A DNA stretch of 64,000 nt, taken from assembly GCF_000519205.1 (NCBI RefSeq), contig NZ_JAFB01000028.1, positions 77,862-141,861 of the forward strand. The letters are read 5' to 3'. The stretch comes from Amycolatopsis taiwanensis DSM 45107. GTDB taxonomy: Bacteria > Actinomycetota > Actinomycetes > Mycobacteriales > Pseudonocardiaceae. Positions 31,789 through 41,977 of this stretch are shown here, piece after piece; position 1 is the first letter of the stretch; every line of letters starts with the position of its first letter. The notes below the pieces were generated by a model. That model was not told where the DNA came from, ran no database searches, and saw nothing but the letters and a program-made list of their open reading frames with translations. The position numbers were made by a program, and so were the translations under genes.

Positions 31789-32808
31789 ATGTTCCACTAC
31801 GCGATCCTCGTCTACCCCGCCGCCAACCGGGTCTACGCCGACGCCTCGCCCGCGCTGCTACGCGCCGAGCTGACCGCGTTCGGCGCCACGCTGAGCACCG
31901 AACCGGTCGAGGTGGGGCAACGACGCCTCGGCGGGGTCGATTACGTGACCTTCTCCACCGCGACGCCGATGTCCGAAGAGGACGTTGCGCGGCTGTCGAA
32001 CCTGTCGTCGCTGTATGCGCTGTTCGAGATCAGCGACGAGGTGCTCCGGCCGCTCACGGTGACTCCGCTGGACAGGTTCGACTCGGACCTGCTCACCATC
32101 CAGAAATACAGCGGCAAGACGAACGAGTTGTTCACCAAGCTGTTGCTCAACGTCACCTTGCTGTCCACTGTGGAGGGATTCGGCCGGGTGCGGCACGTGC
32201 TGGATCCGTTGTGCGGCCGGGGAACCACGCTCAACCAGGCGATGATGTACGGTCTCGACGCGACCGGAGTCGAGCTCGACCGCCGGGATTTCGAGGCATA
32301 CCAGAAGTTCATCGTCACCTGGTTGCGCACCAAGCGGATCAAGCACACCGCGAACTCCGGGCAGCTGCGCCGGAACAAGGTCAAGCTGGGTCAGCGGCTG
32401 GAGATCGAGTTCGGCCTGACCAAGGAGTCGTACAAGGCGGGCGACACGCGCCGGCTCACCTTCTTCAACTCCGACACGCTACGCACCGACGAACTGGTGC
32501 CCGCCGGCTCGGTCGACGTGATCGTCACCGACGCGCCCTACGGCGTGCAGCACGGCAGCCACCAGGCCGAGGGGCTTTCCCGCAGCCCGCGCGAACTCCT
32601 CGCGGCCGCGGTGCCGGTGTGGGTCCGCACGCTCAAGCCCGGCGGAGCGATCGGCCTTTCGTGGAACACCCACGTCGTCAAGCGTGACGAACTGGCCGAC
32701 ATCCTCACCAACGCCGGTCTCGCCGTCCGCACCGACCTCGGGGACTTCTGCCACCGGGTGGATCAGGCGATCAACCGCGACCTGATCGTCGCCCGCAAGC
32801 CGATCTAG
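31789..32808 (+). CDS. TRM11/UPF0020-like RNA (guanine) methylase
   Basis: 339 residues; ATG at 31789, divergent from nrnA with only 25 bp between starts. The N-terminal part (1-125) may bind RNA. The methyltransferase domain has the SAM motif L-D-P-L-C-G-R-G-T-T (about 136-145) and a D-A-P-Y catalytic motif near 247, a variant of the (D/N)PPY of N-methylases such as TRM11 (tRNA m2G10). It is the only plus-strand gene in the housekeeping block. Confidence 0.85.
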   Translation: MFHYAILVYPAANRVYADASPALLRAELTAFGATLSTEPVEVGQRRLGGVDYVTFSTATPMSEEDVARLSNLSSLYALFEISDEVLRPLTVTPLDRFDSDLLTIQKYSGKTNELFTKLLLNVTLLSTVEGFGRVRHVLDPLCGRGTTLNQAMMYGLDATGVELDRRDFEAYQKFIVTWLRTKRIKHTANSGQLRRNKVKLGQRLEIEFGLTKESYKAGDTRRLTFFNSDTLRTDELVPAGSVDVIVTDAPYGVQHGSHQAEGLSRSPRELLAAAVPVWVRTLKPGGAIGLSWNTHVVKRDELADILTNAGLAVRTDLGDFCHRVDQAINRDLIVARKPI

Positions 32809-32847
32809 CCCCAGATTCGCGGCCGGCCGATTTCCGGTTCACAAGCG

Positions 32848-32883
32848 GCGGGCCGGTTGCGATGAGACACGCAACCGGCCCGC
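32848..32883. terminator. Perfect 14-bp bidirectional hairpin
   Basis: GCGGGCCGGTTGCG (32848-32861), 8-nt loop, and its exact complement (32870-32883), between the convergent stops of the methylase gene and rbfA. No T-tract. Confidence 0.8.
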
Positions 32884-32922
32884 TATCCGCACCGTCAAGC
32901 AAGCCGGCCGCGTCGATCAGTC

Positions 32923-33369
32923 TTAGTCTTCCTCGTCCTCGCGGGGGGCGCGGTAAGGGTCCGACTCGCCGGCGTGCTGGGCGCCGGTGGCTCGGCGCGC
33001 GACTTCCGCATCGGCCTCCCGGGCCTTGGCGAGAAGGTCTTCGATGTGCCGGGCGGTGTCCTGGACGGTGTCGGCGACGAACGTCAGCGTCGGCGTGAAC
33101 CGCACCCCGGTGCCCTGCCCGACCTTGCTGCGCAGCACCCCGCGTGCCGACTCGAGCGCGGCGGCCGCGCCCGCGAAATCCGGTACGGAATCGAGCTTCT
33201 CACCGAGCACCGTGTAGTAGACCGTCGCGTCATGCAGGTCCGCGGTCACCTTCGTGTCGGTGATCGTCACGTAGCTGAGCCGCGGGTCCTTGATCTCGTG
33301 TTCGATCGCCGACGCGACGATCTGGGAGATCCGCTTCGACAGCCTGCGTGCGCGAGCCGGGTCGGCCAT
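32923..33369 (-). CDS. rbfA: Ribosome-binding factor A
   Basis: 148 residues. RbfA binds the free 30S subunit and helps mature the 16S 5' end. The KH-like core shows [23 protein letters not shown] and [12 protein letters not shown]. An acidic Glu/Asp tail follows. Downstream of DUF503 in the nusA-infB operon. Confidence 0.96.
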   Translation of the reverse strand: MADPARARRLSKRISQIVASAIEHEIKDPRLSYVTITDTKVTADLHDATVYYTVLGEKLDSVPDFAGAAAALESARGVLRSKVGQGTGVRFTPTLTFVADTVQDTARHIEDLLAKAREADAEVARRATGAQHAGESDPYRAPREDEED

Positions 33370-33452
33370 GGCGCAGCTCCTCTTTCACCTGTGTCCGGCT
33401 TTCGGACAGTCTTTCTGCTGTTTCCGATTTTTCGACGCGCTGGTTTCCGCGC

Positions 33453-33746
33453 TCAGTCTTCGGGCCCGATCAACCTGCGGTGCGCGGACAGCAGTTCCAG
33501 TTCCGGCCTGCCCACCACGAACCGTTCGCACTCGTCGAGCACGTCACGCACGTGCGTGCCGTCGGCAGCGACCACCGCCACCCCGATGAGCGCCCGCCGG
33601 TGCAGGTCCAAATGGCCGGCCTCGGCCACCGCCACCTCGAACCGCTTGCGCAGCTCCGCGACCAACGGCCGGACCACCGACCGCTTCTGCTTCAACGACC
33701 GCACGTCGCCCAGCAGCACGTCGAGCTCCAACGCACCTACGAACAA
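33453..33746 (-). CDS. DUF503 (YlxP-like) protein
   Basis: 97 residues from a TTG at 33746 with GAGGG upstream; no in-frame ATG or GTG is closer. The L-K-x-K-R-S-V-V-R-P-L and A-L-I-G-V-A-V-V motifs define DUF503, a small protein typically encoded between infB and rbfA and suspected of a ribosome-assembly role (family context). Confidence 0.9.
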   Translation of the reverse strand: MFVGALELDVLLGDVRSLKQKRSVVRPLVAELRKRFEVAVAEAGHLDLHRRALIGVAVVAADGTHVRDVLDECERFVVGRPELELLSAHRRLIGPED

Positions 33747-33790
33747 TGACCCTCAGGCTCCCTCAATGCCAAACGCAACCACCTCGGGGT

Positions 33791-33865
33791 CCAGGGGCTT
33801 GCCCCCTGGCGGGGTTGGGGGAGCTACCCCCAACGGACACCGTAAAGGCCGGAGGGGCGAACTGC
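33791..33865 (-). terminator. Cluster of three stem-loops downstream of infB
   Basis: Three adjacent hairpins: CCAGGGG/CCCCTGG (33791-33809), GTTGGGGG/CCCCCAAC (33814-33834) and GGGGC/GCCCC (about 33855-33869). They lie between the infB stop and DUF503. Similar G-rich double stem-loops are widespread downstream of actinomycete genes; they could stabilise or end the infB transcript. Confidence 0.65.
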
Positions 33866-33922
33866 CCCGGGTGCGGGTGTCCCGCATGACACCGGGCGAG
33901 CACGCCCCTCCCAACCCATGGT

Positions 33923-36856
33923 TTACGCGCGCGGCTTCTCGCGCTGCTCGTAGGTCTCCACCACGTCATCGACCTTGATGTCGCTGTAGGTCCCGAGGGT
34001 GAGACCGCACTCGTAGCCCTCGCGGACCTCGACCACGTCGTCCTTGAACCGCCGCAACGAGCTGACCGGCAGGTTCTCGGCGATCACCGTGTTGTCCCGC
34101 AGCAACCGGGCCTTGGCGTTGCGCCGGATCTCGCCGGAGGTCACCAGGCAACCGGCGATGGTGCCGAACTTGGAGGACTTGAAGACCTCGCGGACCTCCG
34201 CCTTGCCGAGTTCGACCTCTTCGTACTCCGGCTTGAGCATGCCCTTGAGCGCCTGCTCGATCTCCTCGATCGCCTGGTAGATCACCGTGTAGTACCGGAC
34301 GTCGACACCGTCGCGGTTGGCCCGCTCGGTCGCCTTGCCCTGAGCCCGCACGTTGAAGCCCAGCACGATCGCGTCCGACGCGGTCGCCAGGTCGATGTCG
34401 CTCTCGGTCACCCCACCGACACCGCGGTGGACCACGTTGAGCTCGACCTCGTCCCCGACATCCAGCTGCACCAGGGCCGCCTCGAGCGCCTCGACGGTAC
34501 CCGAGTTGTCACCCTTGATGATCAGGTTGAGGGTCGAGGTCTCCTTCAGCGCGGAGTCGAGGTCTTCCAGGCTGACGCGCTTGCGCTTCGCGGCGTTCTG
34601 CGCGTTGCGGATGCGGGCCTGGCGGCGTTCGGCGATCTGCCGGGCCACCCGGTCCTCCTCCACGACCAGGAACTTGTCACCAGCGCCCGGCACCGAGGTG
34701 AAGCCGATGACCTGCACCGGCCGGGACGGGAGCGCCTCGGTGACGTCCTCGTTGAACTCGTCGACCATCCGCCGGACCCGGCCGTAGGCGTCGCCCGCCA
34801 CGACCGAGTCGCCGACCCGCAGCGTGCCGCGCTGCACCAGCACCGTGGCGACCGGGCCGCGTCCGCGGTCCAGGTGCGCCTCGATCGCGACACCCTGGGC
34901 CTCCATCTCCGGGTTGGCACGGAGGTCCAGCGTGGCGTCGGCGGTCAGCAGGATCGCCTCGAGCAGCCCATCGATGTTGATGTTCTCCCTGGCGGAGATG
35001 TCGACGAACATCGTGTCGCCGCCGTACTCCTCGGCCACCAGGCCGTACTCGGTGAGCTGCTGGCGGATCTTCTGCGGGTTCGCACCCTCCTTGTCGATCT
35101 TGTTGACCGCGACCACGATCGGCAGCTTGGCCGCCTGGGCGTGGTTGATCGCCTCGACCGTCTGCGGCATCACGCCGTCATCGGCGGCGACCACGATCAC
35201 CGCGATGTCGGTGGACTGCGCACCACGGGCACGCATGGCGGTGAACGCCTCGTGACCCGGGGTGTCGATGAAGGTGATCAGCCGCTTCGTGCCCTCCAGT
35301 TCGGTCTCGACCTGGTAGGCGCCGATGTGCTGGGTGATGCCACCGGCCTCGCTCTCGCGCACCTTCGTCTTGCGGACGGTGTCCAGCAGGCGCGTCTTCC
35401 CGTGGTCGACGTGCCCCATGACGGTCACCACCGGCGGCCGGACCTGCAGGTCCGTCTCGTCGCCGGCATCCTCGCCGTAGGTGATGTCGAAGGACTCGAG
35501 CAGCTCGCGGTCCTCCTCCTCGGGGCTGACCACCTGCACGTTGTAGTTCATCTCCGAGCCGAGCAGCTCGAGGATCTCGTCGGACACCGACTGGGTCGCG
35601 GTGACCATCTCACCGAGGTGGAACAACACCTGCACCAGCGAGGCCGGGTTCGCGTCGATCTTCTCCGCGAAGTCGGTCAGCGAAGCGCCGCGCGGCAGCC
35701 GGATCGTCTCGCCGCCACCCTTGGGCAGCCGGACACCACCGACGCTGGGCGCCTGCATGTTGTCCATGTACTCCTGGCGCTTCTGCCGCTTCGACTTGCG
35801 GCCCTTGCGCGAGGGGCCACCGGGACGGCCGAAGGCGCCCGCGGTGCCACCGCGGCCACCACCGGGACGGCCACCGCCACCACGGAAGCCACCACCGGCC
35901 GGCGCACCGCCGCCGCCACCACCGGGACCGCCGCGGTAACCGCCACCGCCGCCGCCACCAGGGCCGCCACGGTAACCGCCACCGGGACCACCACGACCGG
36001 CGCCACCGGGACCACCACGGCCGGGTGCACCCGCACCACGGCCACCGCCGGGACCACCACGGCCACCGGACGGCGGAGCGGGCCGCTGCGCGCGGCCGGG
36101 CATCATGCCCGGGTTCGGGCGCGGCGGCATGTTGCCGGGGCTCGGCCGGTTGCCGCCCGGACGCGGGCCCGCGGCCGGCCGCTCGCCACCGGAACGCTCG
36201 CCGCCCGGACGTTCGGCACCGGGCCGTGGGCCACGGTCGCCACCGGAAGGCCGGTCACCACCGGGACGCGGCGGGGTGGGACGCGGTGCGGGCGCACCGG
36301 AACCAACGCCGAACGGGTTGTTGCCCACCCGCGGCGTACGCGGACCGGGCTTCGGGCCACCGGGCTTGGGACCCTGCGGCTTGGGCGGCACCACGGACGG
36401 AGTGCCGGACTGCGCGGGCTTCGCCGGACCCGGCTTCGGGCCGGGCGGCCTTGGCGTCGGCGATGTCGGCGACGTCGGCGGCTTCGGGCCGGCCTTGGCC
36501 GCGGGCACCTCCTGGGTGCGCGGCGCCTGCGGGCCCGGTCGCGGGCCGGGCCGGGGGCCCGGCACGCCGGACGGGCGCGGCTTGTCCTGGGTGGTGTCCG
36601 GAGTCCTGGGGGGCGCCGGGACGGCACCGTTCTTCGACGGCGCGGGGCCGGGCATCGGCTTGCGGCCGCCCGACCTGCCGCCAGGCTTGCCGTCCTTGGC
36701 GGAAAACGCGTCACGCAACCGCCGGGCGACGGGCGCCTCGACGGTGGACGACGCGGATTTCACGAACTCGCCCTGCTCCTTCAGCTTGGCGAGAACTTCC
36801 TTACTCGTAACACCGAGCTCCTTGGCGAGCTCGTGTACGCGGGCCTTACCTGCCAC
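33923..36856 (-). CDS. infB: Translation initiation factor IF-2
   Basis: 977 residues. IF-2 is the GTPase that brings fMet-tRNA to the 30S and drives subunit joining. The start is GTG at 36856, with TTGAGGAG just upstream. The N-terminus has the IF2-N fold (V-H-E-L-A-K-E-L-G), then about 270 Gly/Pro/Arg-rich residues typical of actinobacteria. The G domain has G-H-V-D-H-G-K-T near 478, D-T-P-G-H-E near 529 and N-K-I-D. Domains II-IV follow to the C-terminus. The Gly-rich stretch may be variable in length between strains. Confidence 0.97.
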   Translation of the reverse strand: MAGKARVHELAKELGVTSKEVLAKLKEQGEFVKSASSTVEAPVARRLRDAFSAKDGKPGGRSGGRKPMPGPAPSKNGAVPAPPRTPDTTQDKPRPSGVPGPRPGPRPGPQAPRTQEVPAAKAGPKPPTSPTSPTPRPPGPKPGPAKPAQSGTPSVVPPKPQGPKPGGPKPGPRTPRVGNNPFGVGSGAPAPRPTPPRPGGDRPSGGDRGPRPGAERPGGERSGGERPAAGPRPGGNRPSPGNMPPRPNPGMMPGRAQRPAPPSGGRGGPGGGRGAGAPGRGGPGGAGRGGPGGGYRGGPGGGGGGGYRGGPGGGGGGAPAGGGFRGGGGRPGGGRGGTAGAFGRPGGPSRKGRKSKRQKRQEYMDNMQAPSVGGVRLPKGGGETIRLPRGASLTDFAEKIDANPASLVQVLFHLGEMVTATQSVSDEILELLGSEMNYNVQVVSPEEEDRELLESFDITYGEDAGDETDLQVRPPVVTVMGHVDHGKTRLLDTVRKTKVRESEAGGITQHIGAYQVETELEGTKRLITFIDTPGHEAFTAMRARGAQSTDIAVIVVAADDGVMPQTVEAINHAQAAKLPIVVAVNKIDKEGANPQKIRQQLTEYGLVAEEYGGDTMFVDISARENINIDGLLEAILLTADATLDLRANPEMEAQGVAIEAHLDRGRGPVATVLVQRGTLRVGDSVVAGDAYGRVRRMVDEFNEDVTEALPSRPVQVIGFTSVPGAGDKFLVVEEDRVARQIAERRQARIRNAQNAAKRKRVSLEDLDSALKETSTLNLIIKGDNSGTVEALEAALVQLDVGDEVELNVVHRGVGGVTESDIDLATASDAIVLGFNVRAQGKATERANRDGVDVRYYTVIYQAIEEIEQALKGMLKPEYEEVELGKAEVREVFKSSKFGTIAGCLVTSGEIRRNAKARLLRDNTVIAENLPVSSLRRFKDDVVEVREGYECGLTLGTYSDIKVDDVVETYEQREKPRA

Positions 36857-37062
36857 TGCTCTCCTCAACTGATGAGGCCAGGCGGTAAGGACCCGCTGAC
36901 CTCGTCCTATCGTCGCGCGTTCATGGCTTCAGCTTCACGGCTGACTCATGACGGGTCGACCTGCTTCCTTCGTTCCGACTCAGTGAGGGGAGGTCCCCCA
37001 CCCGGTGATCGATCAACCATGCCCGGCCGGGACATGTCCCGGATATTCGAACGTGGCTCACG

Positions 37063-37398
37063 TCACGCTGGTTCTCCGGCGCGCTGCTCGAGGTGCCGCC
37101 GCAGATCACCGCCGTCCAGTGTTCCAGAGACCCGTAACGCTCTGGCAAAGGCCCGGCGTCGCTCGGCCTTGGTCAGGCAACCTTGCTCGGGATGCAGCCA
37201 CGCACCCCGGCCCGGCAGCCGACGACGCTCGTCGACCACCAGCCGCCCGTCCCGTGCGACCACTCGCAACAACTCACCGGCCGAAGCCCGCTCCCGACAC
37301 CCGACACACGTCCGGACTGGGGTTTCCCCCACTCCGACACACGCGTCACCCGAACGCGGCCTCCGCACCATCACCAAGTTTAGCTCGTGACCACTCAC
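37063..37398 (-). CDS. YlxR (DUF448) RNA-binding protein
   Basis: 111 residues from a GTG at 37398 that overlaps the nusA stop (GTGA); an ATG at 37371 is an alternative start (102 residues). The family signature R-T-C-V-G-C-R and G-R-G-A-W-L-H-P are clear. YlxR is a small basic protein of the nusA-infB operon, proposed to bind RNA and linked to RNase P or regulatory roles in other bacteria. Confidence 0.92.
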   Translation of the reverse strand: MSGHELNLVMVRRPRSGDACVGVGETPVRTCVGCRERASAGELLRVVARDGRLVVDERRRLPGRGAWLHPEQGCLTKAERRRAFARALRVSGTLDGGDLRRHLEQRAGEPA

Positions 37399-38411
37399 TC
37401 AGCCGAACCGGTTGTGGCGGGGCGTGGTTCCGCATCCGCGGCCGCGTCACTGCGGATGTCGATCCGCCACCCGGTGAGCCGGGCGGCGAGCCGGGCGTTC
37501 TGCCCTTCCTTGCCGATGGCCAGCGATAGCTGGAAGTCCGGCACCACTACGCGGGCCGTCTTCGCGCGCTCGTCCACCACCTGAACGGATACAACCTTCG
37601 CCGGGGACAACGCATTCCCGACGAACTTGGCCGGGTCCTCCGAGTAGTCGATGATGTCGATCTTCTCGCCCCCCAGCTCGCTCATCACGTTGCGCACGCG
37701 CGCGCCGACCGGGCCGATGCACGCGCCCTTCGCGTTGACGCCCGGCACCGTCGAGCGCACCGCGATCTTGGACCGGTGCCCGGCCTCCCGCGCGACCGCG
37801 GCGATCTCCACCGTGCCGTCGGCGATCTCCGGCACCTCCAGCGCGAACAGCTTGCGCACCAGGTTCGGGTGCGTCCGCGACAGCGTGATCTGCGGCCCGC
37901 GGCTGCCCCGCGAAACGCCGACCACGTACGCCTTGAGCCGGCTGCCGTGCTCGTAGGACTCGCCAGGCACCTGCTCGGCGGAAGGCAGCACGCCCTCGGT
38001 GTCGCCGACCTGCACCACGACCATGCCCCGGGCGTTCGCGCGGGCGTCCCGCTGGATCACCCCGGCCACGATCTCGCCCTCCTTGGCGGAGAACTCGCCG
38101 TAGGTGCGCTCGTGCTCGGCGTCGCGCAGGCGCTGCAGGATCACCTGGCGGGCGGTGGTGGCCGCGATCCGGCCGAAGCCCTCCGGCGTGTCGTCCCACT
38201 CCTCGGCGACCTCGCCGTTTTCGTCGAGGGTGTGCGCGAGCACCCGCACGTACCCGGTCTTGCGGTCGATGTCGATCTTGGCGTGCGGCTGGTGGCCCTC
38301 GGTGTGCTTGTAGGCGGTCAACAACGCGGTCTCGATGGCCGCGAGCACCGTCTCGAAGGGGATGTCCTTGTCCCGCTCGATAGCACGCAGCGCCGCGATG
38401 TCCACATTCAT
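37395..38411 (-). CDS. nusA: Transcription termination/antitermination protein NusA
   Basis: 338 residues; ATG after AGGAGGA, overlapping the rimP stop by ATGA. It binds RNA polymerase and nascent RNA and modulates pausing, termination and rrn antitermination. N-terminal domain, S1 domain (around residues 130-200), then two KH domains ([22 protein letters not shown]). It lacks the acidic C-terminal repeats of E. coli NusA, normal for actinobacteria. Confidence 0.97.
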   Translation of the reverse strand: MNVDIAALRAIERDKDIPFETVLAAIETALLTAYKHTEGHQPHAKIDIDRKTGYVRVLAHTLDENGEVAEEWDDTPEGFGRIAATTARQVILQRLRDAEHERTYGEFSAKEGEIVAGVIQRDARANARGMVVVQVGDTEGVLPSAEQVPGESYEHGSRLKAYVVGVSRGSRGPQITLSRTHPNLVRKLFALEVPEIADGTVEIAAVAREAGHRSKIAVRSTVPGVNAKGACIGPVGARVRNVMSELGGEKIDIIDYSEDPAKFVGNALSPAKVVSVQVVDERAKTARVVVPDFQLSLAIGKEGQNARLAARLTGWRIDIRSDAAADAEPRPATTGSAE

Positions 38412-38959
38412 CTTGGGTCCTCCTTGGTCGCAGCGGCGTCTTCGTCGAGCAGCTTCAGGTCCTCCGTCGGCGGTTGCTTGAACTCGATCTCGATCACGGC
38501 CTTGGCCACGTCGCGGTAGCGGACGTCGCGGATCTCCCCCTCGACGAGCACGCGGGCCGCGTCCTGGCCGGCGTGCCCGACACGGCCCACGAACCCGGCA
38601 CCCTCCACCGGGTTGATCCGGACCAGCCGGTACCGCGACCGGCGCCAGTGCCGCGGCCTGGTCAGCGGCCGGTCCACCCCCGGCGAGGTCACTTCGAGCG
38701 TGTAAGCGCCCGCGATCAGATCCTCGTGCCGGTCCAGCTTCGCGGAAACCGCACGACTTACCTCGGCCACCTCGTCGAGCCCGACGCCGTCCTCGGCGTC
38801 GACAACGACCTTGACCAGCTTGCGGCGCCCCGCCTGCTGGACGTCGAGGGCGTCGAGGTCGAAACCCGCACCCGCGACGGCCTCGGCCACTATGGGCCCG
38901 AGCCGGGCGGCGAGTTCTCCGGACACCTTGGCGCTCTCCTGTTGTCTGCTGTGGTCCAT
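38408..38959 (-). CDS. rimP: Ribosome maturation factor RimP
   Basis: 183 residues; first gene of the nusA operon, ATGA overlap with nusA. RimP assists early 30S assembly. The motif [18 protein letters not shown] is intact. Its promoter should lie in the 125 bp separating it from the divergent DUF4439 gene; no clear promoter elements were recognised. Confidence 0.96.
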   Translation of the reverse strand: MDHSRQQESAKVSGELAARLGPIVAEAVAGAGFDLDALDVQQAGRRKLVKVVVDAEDGVGLDEVAEVSRAVSAKLDRHEDLIAGAYTLEVTSPGVDRPLTRPRHWRRSRYRLVRINPVEGAGFVGRVGHAGQDAARVLVEGEIRDVRYRDVAKAVIEIEFKQPPTEDLKLLDEDAAATKEDPR

Positions 38960-39084
38960 CAGTGATGGACAAGCTTATCTTGTCTGCGTCAAATGGCTGA
39001 GTTCGTCTCCGCCCGGGTGGGCGGTATCCGGCGGGAAGTGGGGGTCCCGTGGTTTCCGCACCCCGGCTGGCAGGATGGCTCCCC

Positions 39085-39996
39085 GTGTCGTCCCTTACTC
39101 GCCGTGACCTCCTGCGGGTGAGCGCGCTGGCCGCGCTGGCCGTCCCGCTCGCCGCGTGCAACAGCGGCTTCTCCGACGAGCCCGACCCCCTCGCGCCGCT
39201 GGCCGAACAGGCTCGGGCGGACGCCGACGCGGCGAGGACCGTCCCCGGCGACCTGGCCCAGCAGGTGGCCACCGTGCGGGCGGCCCATGCGCAGGCGCTG
39301 CAGGCCGAAGTGGAGCGGCTGAACCGGCCGAAGTCCGCCACCGGGCCGGGCACGCCGCCATCCGGCGGGATCGCCGGGCTCAAGCAGGGCCTGGCCGCCG
39401 CTCGCACACAGGCCGAGGGCCTGGTCGCGACCCTGCCGCCGTACCGGGCCGGCCTGGTCGCCGCGGTCGCGGCCGGCTGCGCCGGCCTCCAGCAGGTCTC
39501 CGATGAGCTGGGTCCCGGCGAGGACCCGGGCGCGGCGGGAGCGACCGCCGCGCCGGTGCCGGCCGGGTCGGTCGACCCGCTCCAGACCGCGCTCGACGCC
39601 GAGCACGCCGCCGTCTGGATCTATTCGCTGGTCAACGCCTTCCTGCCGAACAACTACACGGCCGGCGTCAACGAGGGGACGGCCGAGCACCAGGACCGGC
39701 GCGCCGCCTGCGTCCGGATGCTCGCCGCCGCGGGCGTCACCCCGCATGCGGCCGAACCCGCCTACATCACGCCGAATCCGGTGACAGATGCCACATCCGC
39801 CAAGAGCGTGGTCGCGGCGGCGGAGTTCGATGCCACGGTGGCGTGGCAGGGCGTGCTGAACCGCACGGACGACGCAGAACTGCGTCGCGTCGCGCTGCGC
39901 GCCATGCTCGGCTCCGCGAGACGGGGCACGCGCTGGAGACAGGCCGCGAACCTCTCGCCCACCGTCGTGGCGCTGCCCGGCATTCAGCCCAGCTGA
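39085..39996 (+). CDS. DUF4439 ferritin-like lipoprotein
   Basis: 303 residues from a GTG at 39085. A twin-arginine/lipoprotein signal (T-R-R-D-L-L, then L-A-A-C with Cys25) predicts export and lipid attachment. Residues 30-150 are Ala-rich and helical. The C-terminal part (about 165-303) is a DUF4439 ferritin-like bundle with D-A-E-H-A-A-V-W and T-A-E-H-Q-D-R-R. A homologue lies beside rimP-nusA in M. tuberculosis (Rv2844-type). The stop overlaps the convergent next gene by 13 bp. Confidence 0.85.
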   Translation: MSSLTRRDLLRVSALAALAVPLAACNSGFSDEPDPLAPLAEQARADADAARTVPGDLAQQVATVRAAHAQALQAEVERLNRPKSATGPGTPPSGGIAGLKQGLAAARTQAEGLVATLPPYRAGLVAAVAAGCAGLQQVSDELGPGEDPGAAGATAAPVPAGSVDPLQTALDAEHAAVWIYSLVNAFLPNNYTAGVNEGTAEHQDRRAACVRMLAAAGVTPHAAEPAYITPNPVTDATSAKSVVAAAEFDATVAWQGVLNRTDDAELRRVALRAMLGSARRGTRWRQAANLSPTVVALPGIQPS

Positions 39997-40607
39997 GAGC
40001 CCAGGTTGAGGGCTTCGTTGTCGACGCGACCGAGCACCGTGTCGTCGGAATGCCCGTCGTAGAACTCCGACAGCACGATCGTCACCTCGTTACCGGTGAC
40101 CTTTGACGCGTACTTGCCCTCGGAGAGCTTGTTCGGGGCGGACGGGATGTGGGCCGTGCCGTCCTTGAGCAGGTCGTTGATGTTGCCGGTGCCATCACGG
40201 TCGGCGATCGCCTTGAGCTGCTGGGCCTCGCTCGAGTCGGCCGTGGTGACCACCATGACGGACACCAGCACCTGGTCGTTGCCGTAGGCGGTGTTGTAGA
40301 GCGCCCGTGCCAGGCGCTGGCAGGGGTGGTCGGTGAAGAACTTCTTCACCTGGCCGGTCGAGTTGGCCGCGCAGTTGCTGGACACCACGGGCCCCTCCGC
40401 CATGGCGAAGGAGAACTCCTTGGCGCGCGTCCCCGGCGGGGGCATCGGCGGGGCCGGCTTGTGCCGGGCCAGGTACCAGACCAGGCCGGACAGCACCGCG
40501 ACCGCGACCAGCCCGCATGCCTTGACGACGTAACCGGTCCGCTTCGGGGCCGCCGGTACCCGCGGCAGCGGCGCGGTACCGGGGCCCGGCGGGAATTGGG
40601 CAACCAC
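39984..40607 (-). CDS. Single-pass membrane protein of unknown function
   Basis: 207 residues from a GTG at 40607 (no strong ribosome-binding site, so the start is uncertain). Pro-rich N-terminus, one transmembrane helix (about 28-47), and an extracytoplasmic domain. That domain has two Cys residues (N-C-A-A-N and H-P-C-Q-R) and a V-L-V-S-V-M-V-V-T core, recalling other actinobacterial membrane-anchored proteins without known role. I do not recognise a family. Confidence 0.7.
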   Translation of the reverse strand: MVAQFPPGPGTAPLPRVPAAPKRTGYVVKACGLVAVAVLSGLVWYLARHKPAPPMPPPGTRAKEFSFAMAEGPVVSSNCAANSTGQVKKFFTDHPCQRLARALYNTAYGNDQVLVSVMVVTTADSSEAQQLKAIADRDGTGNINDLLKDGTAHIPSAPNKLSEGKYASKVTGNEVTIVLSEFYDGHSDDTVLGRVDNEALNLGSQLG

Positions 40608-40700
40608 GGGCCAACACGGTACTGGTCTCAACCGGGACGCACGGACGGAACCCGGTCAACGAGGCCGATTCCGTCACTTTCGCGGCCGGTTTTCCCGGGT

Positions 40701-40896
40701 CAGGCCGACCTTCCCAAGGCAGGCCGACTTTCCGGGGGCAGACCGACCTTCCCGGGACAGGCCGACTCCGGGTCAGACCGACCTTCCCGAGACAGGCTGA
40801 CTATCCGCGGTCAGGCCAACCTTCCCGGAGCAGGCCGACTCTCCGGGGCCAGACCGACCTTCCCGAGACAGGCTGACTATCCGCGGTCAGGCCAAC
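40701..40896 (+). repeat. Tandem repeat array A (19-bp unit)
   Basis: About ten units of consensus CAGGCCGACCTTCCCGGGA, mostly 19 bp (one of 16). A 47-bp block (40774-40820) recurs exactly at 40850-40896, giving a higher-order period of 76 bp. The last unit covers the stop codon of the aminotransferase gene. It fills the gap between that gene's 3' end and the start of the membrane-protein gene. Confidence 0.85.
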
Positions 40897-41915
40897 GCGG
40901 ACAGCAGCCGCTCGACGTCGTCCATGGTGTTGTACAAGGCAAAGCCGACCCGCGCCCGGCCGGCCCGGGCACTCGCCACGATCCCGGCGCCGGCCAGGCG
41001 CCCCGGCTCGGCGTCGATGGCGACGATCGCGCTCCCCTGTTCCGGCAGGCCAAGTCCGGCCAGCAGCGCGTCGGCGAGCTTGACGCAGTGGGACTTGACC
41101 GCGTTCAGGTCCACCGAAGCCAGGTACGGCAACGAAACCGCGGCGCCGGCGTGCGCCAACCACACCGGCGACAGGTCGTACCGGGTCGCTCCCCCGGCGA
41201 GGTGCATCGGCAGCCCGTACAAGGCCTGCCACGGGTCCTCACCCGCATACCACCCGGCCACGACCGGCACGCCACGCTCCAGCACCCGTGGATGCACCGA
41301 AAGCCAGGCGGCTCCGCGCGGCGAAAGCAGCCACTTGTAGCCCGCACCGGCGACCCAATCCGCCCAGTCCAGCCGTAGCGGCATCCACCCGGCGGCCTGC
41401 GTGACGTCCAGCGCCACCGGGACTCCCGCGCCCTCGGTGGCGGCGCGCAGCGCGTCGAGGTCCACCACCGCGCCGTTCGCCGACTGCACGACGCTCACCG
41501 CCACCAGGTCGTACCCGGGCGCGGCCGCGGGCACCTCGTCGAGCGGCACCTCGGTGACCGTGATCCCGCGGTGTGCCTGGGCCGCGAACGGGAACGAGAC
41601 GCTGGTGAACTCCCCTTCCGCGGCGAGCACCCTCGCCCCGTCCGGCAGGCCGGCCGCGACCGTCGCCAGCAGCTGCGAAACTGCCGAGCCGATCGCCACC
41701 CGGTCGGCCGGCACGCCGATCAGGTTCGCGAAGCCCTGCCGGGAGATCGCGACCGATTCCTCGAAGTCCCCTGGCGTGTCGGCGCCGCGCCCCCACCGCT
41801 GCACCGCCTCGGCGACCGCGTTGACCGTCCGCACGGGCGGGATGCCGATGCTCGGCGTGTTCAGGTACCCGTCCGGCACCTCGAACTCTCCGTTTCCCCA
41901 TTCCCTGATCGTCAT
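40887..41915 (-). CDS. Class V aminotransferase-like PLP enzyme
   Basis: 342 residues. A fold-type I PLP enzyme of the cysteine desulfurase/isopenicillin epimerase-like group. The cofactor Lys lies in G-A-G-Y-K-W-L-L-S-P, preceded by the Asp/Gln pair D-V-T-Q-A-A-G. No Cys-containing desulfurase loop is visible, so it is probably not IscS/SufS. Reaction unknown. The final codons lie in repeat array A, and array B begins about 65 bp upstream of its start. Confidence 0.88.
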   Translation of the reverse strand: MTIREWGNGEFEVPDGYLNTPSIGIPPVRTVNAVAEAVQRWGRGADTPGDFEESVAISRQGFANLIGVPADRVAIGSAVSQLLATVAAGLPDGARVLAAEGEFTSVSFPFAAQAHRGITVTEVPLDEVPAAAPGYDLVAVSVVQSANGAVVDLDALRAATEGAGVPVALDVTQAAGWMPLRLDWADWVAGAGYKWLLSPRGAAWLSVHPRVLERGVPVVAGWYAGEDPWQALYGLPMHLAGGATRYDLSPVWLAHAGAAVSLPYLASVDLNAVKSHCVKLADALLAGLGLPEQGSAIVAIDAEPGRLAGAGIVASARAGRARVGFALYNTMDDVERLLSALA

Positions 41916-41977
41916 AGCTCAAGCATGCCGGAGAACGCACCCCCGCAAGGAGAACCTGCCCACCCGGACCTCGTCGC

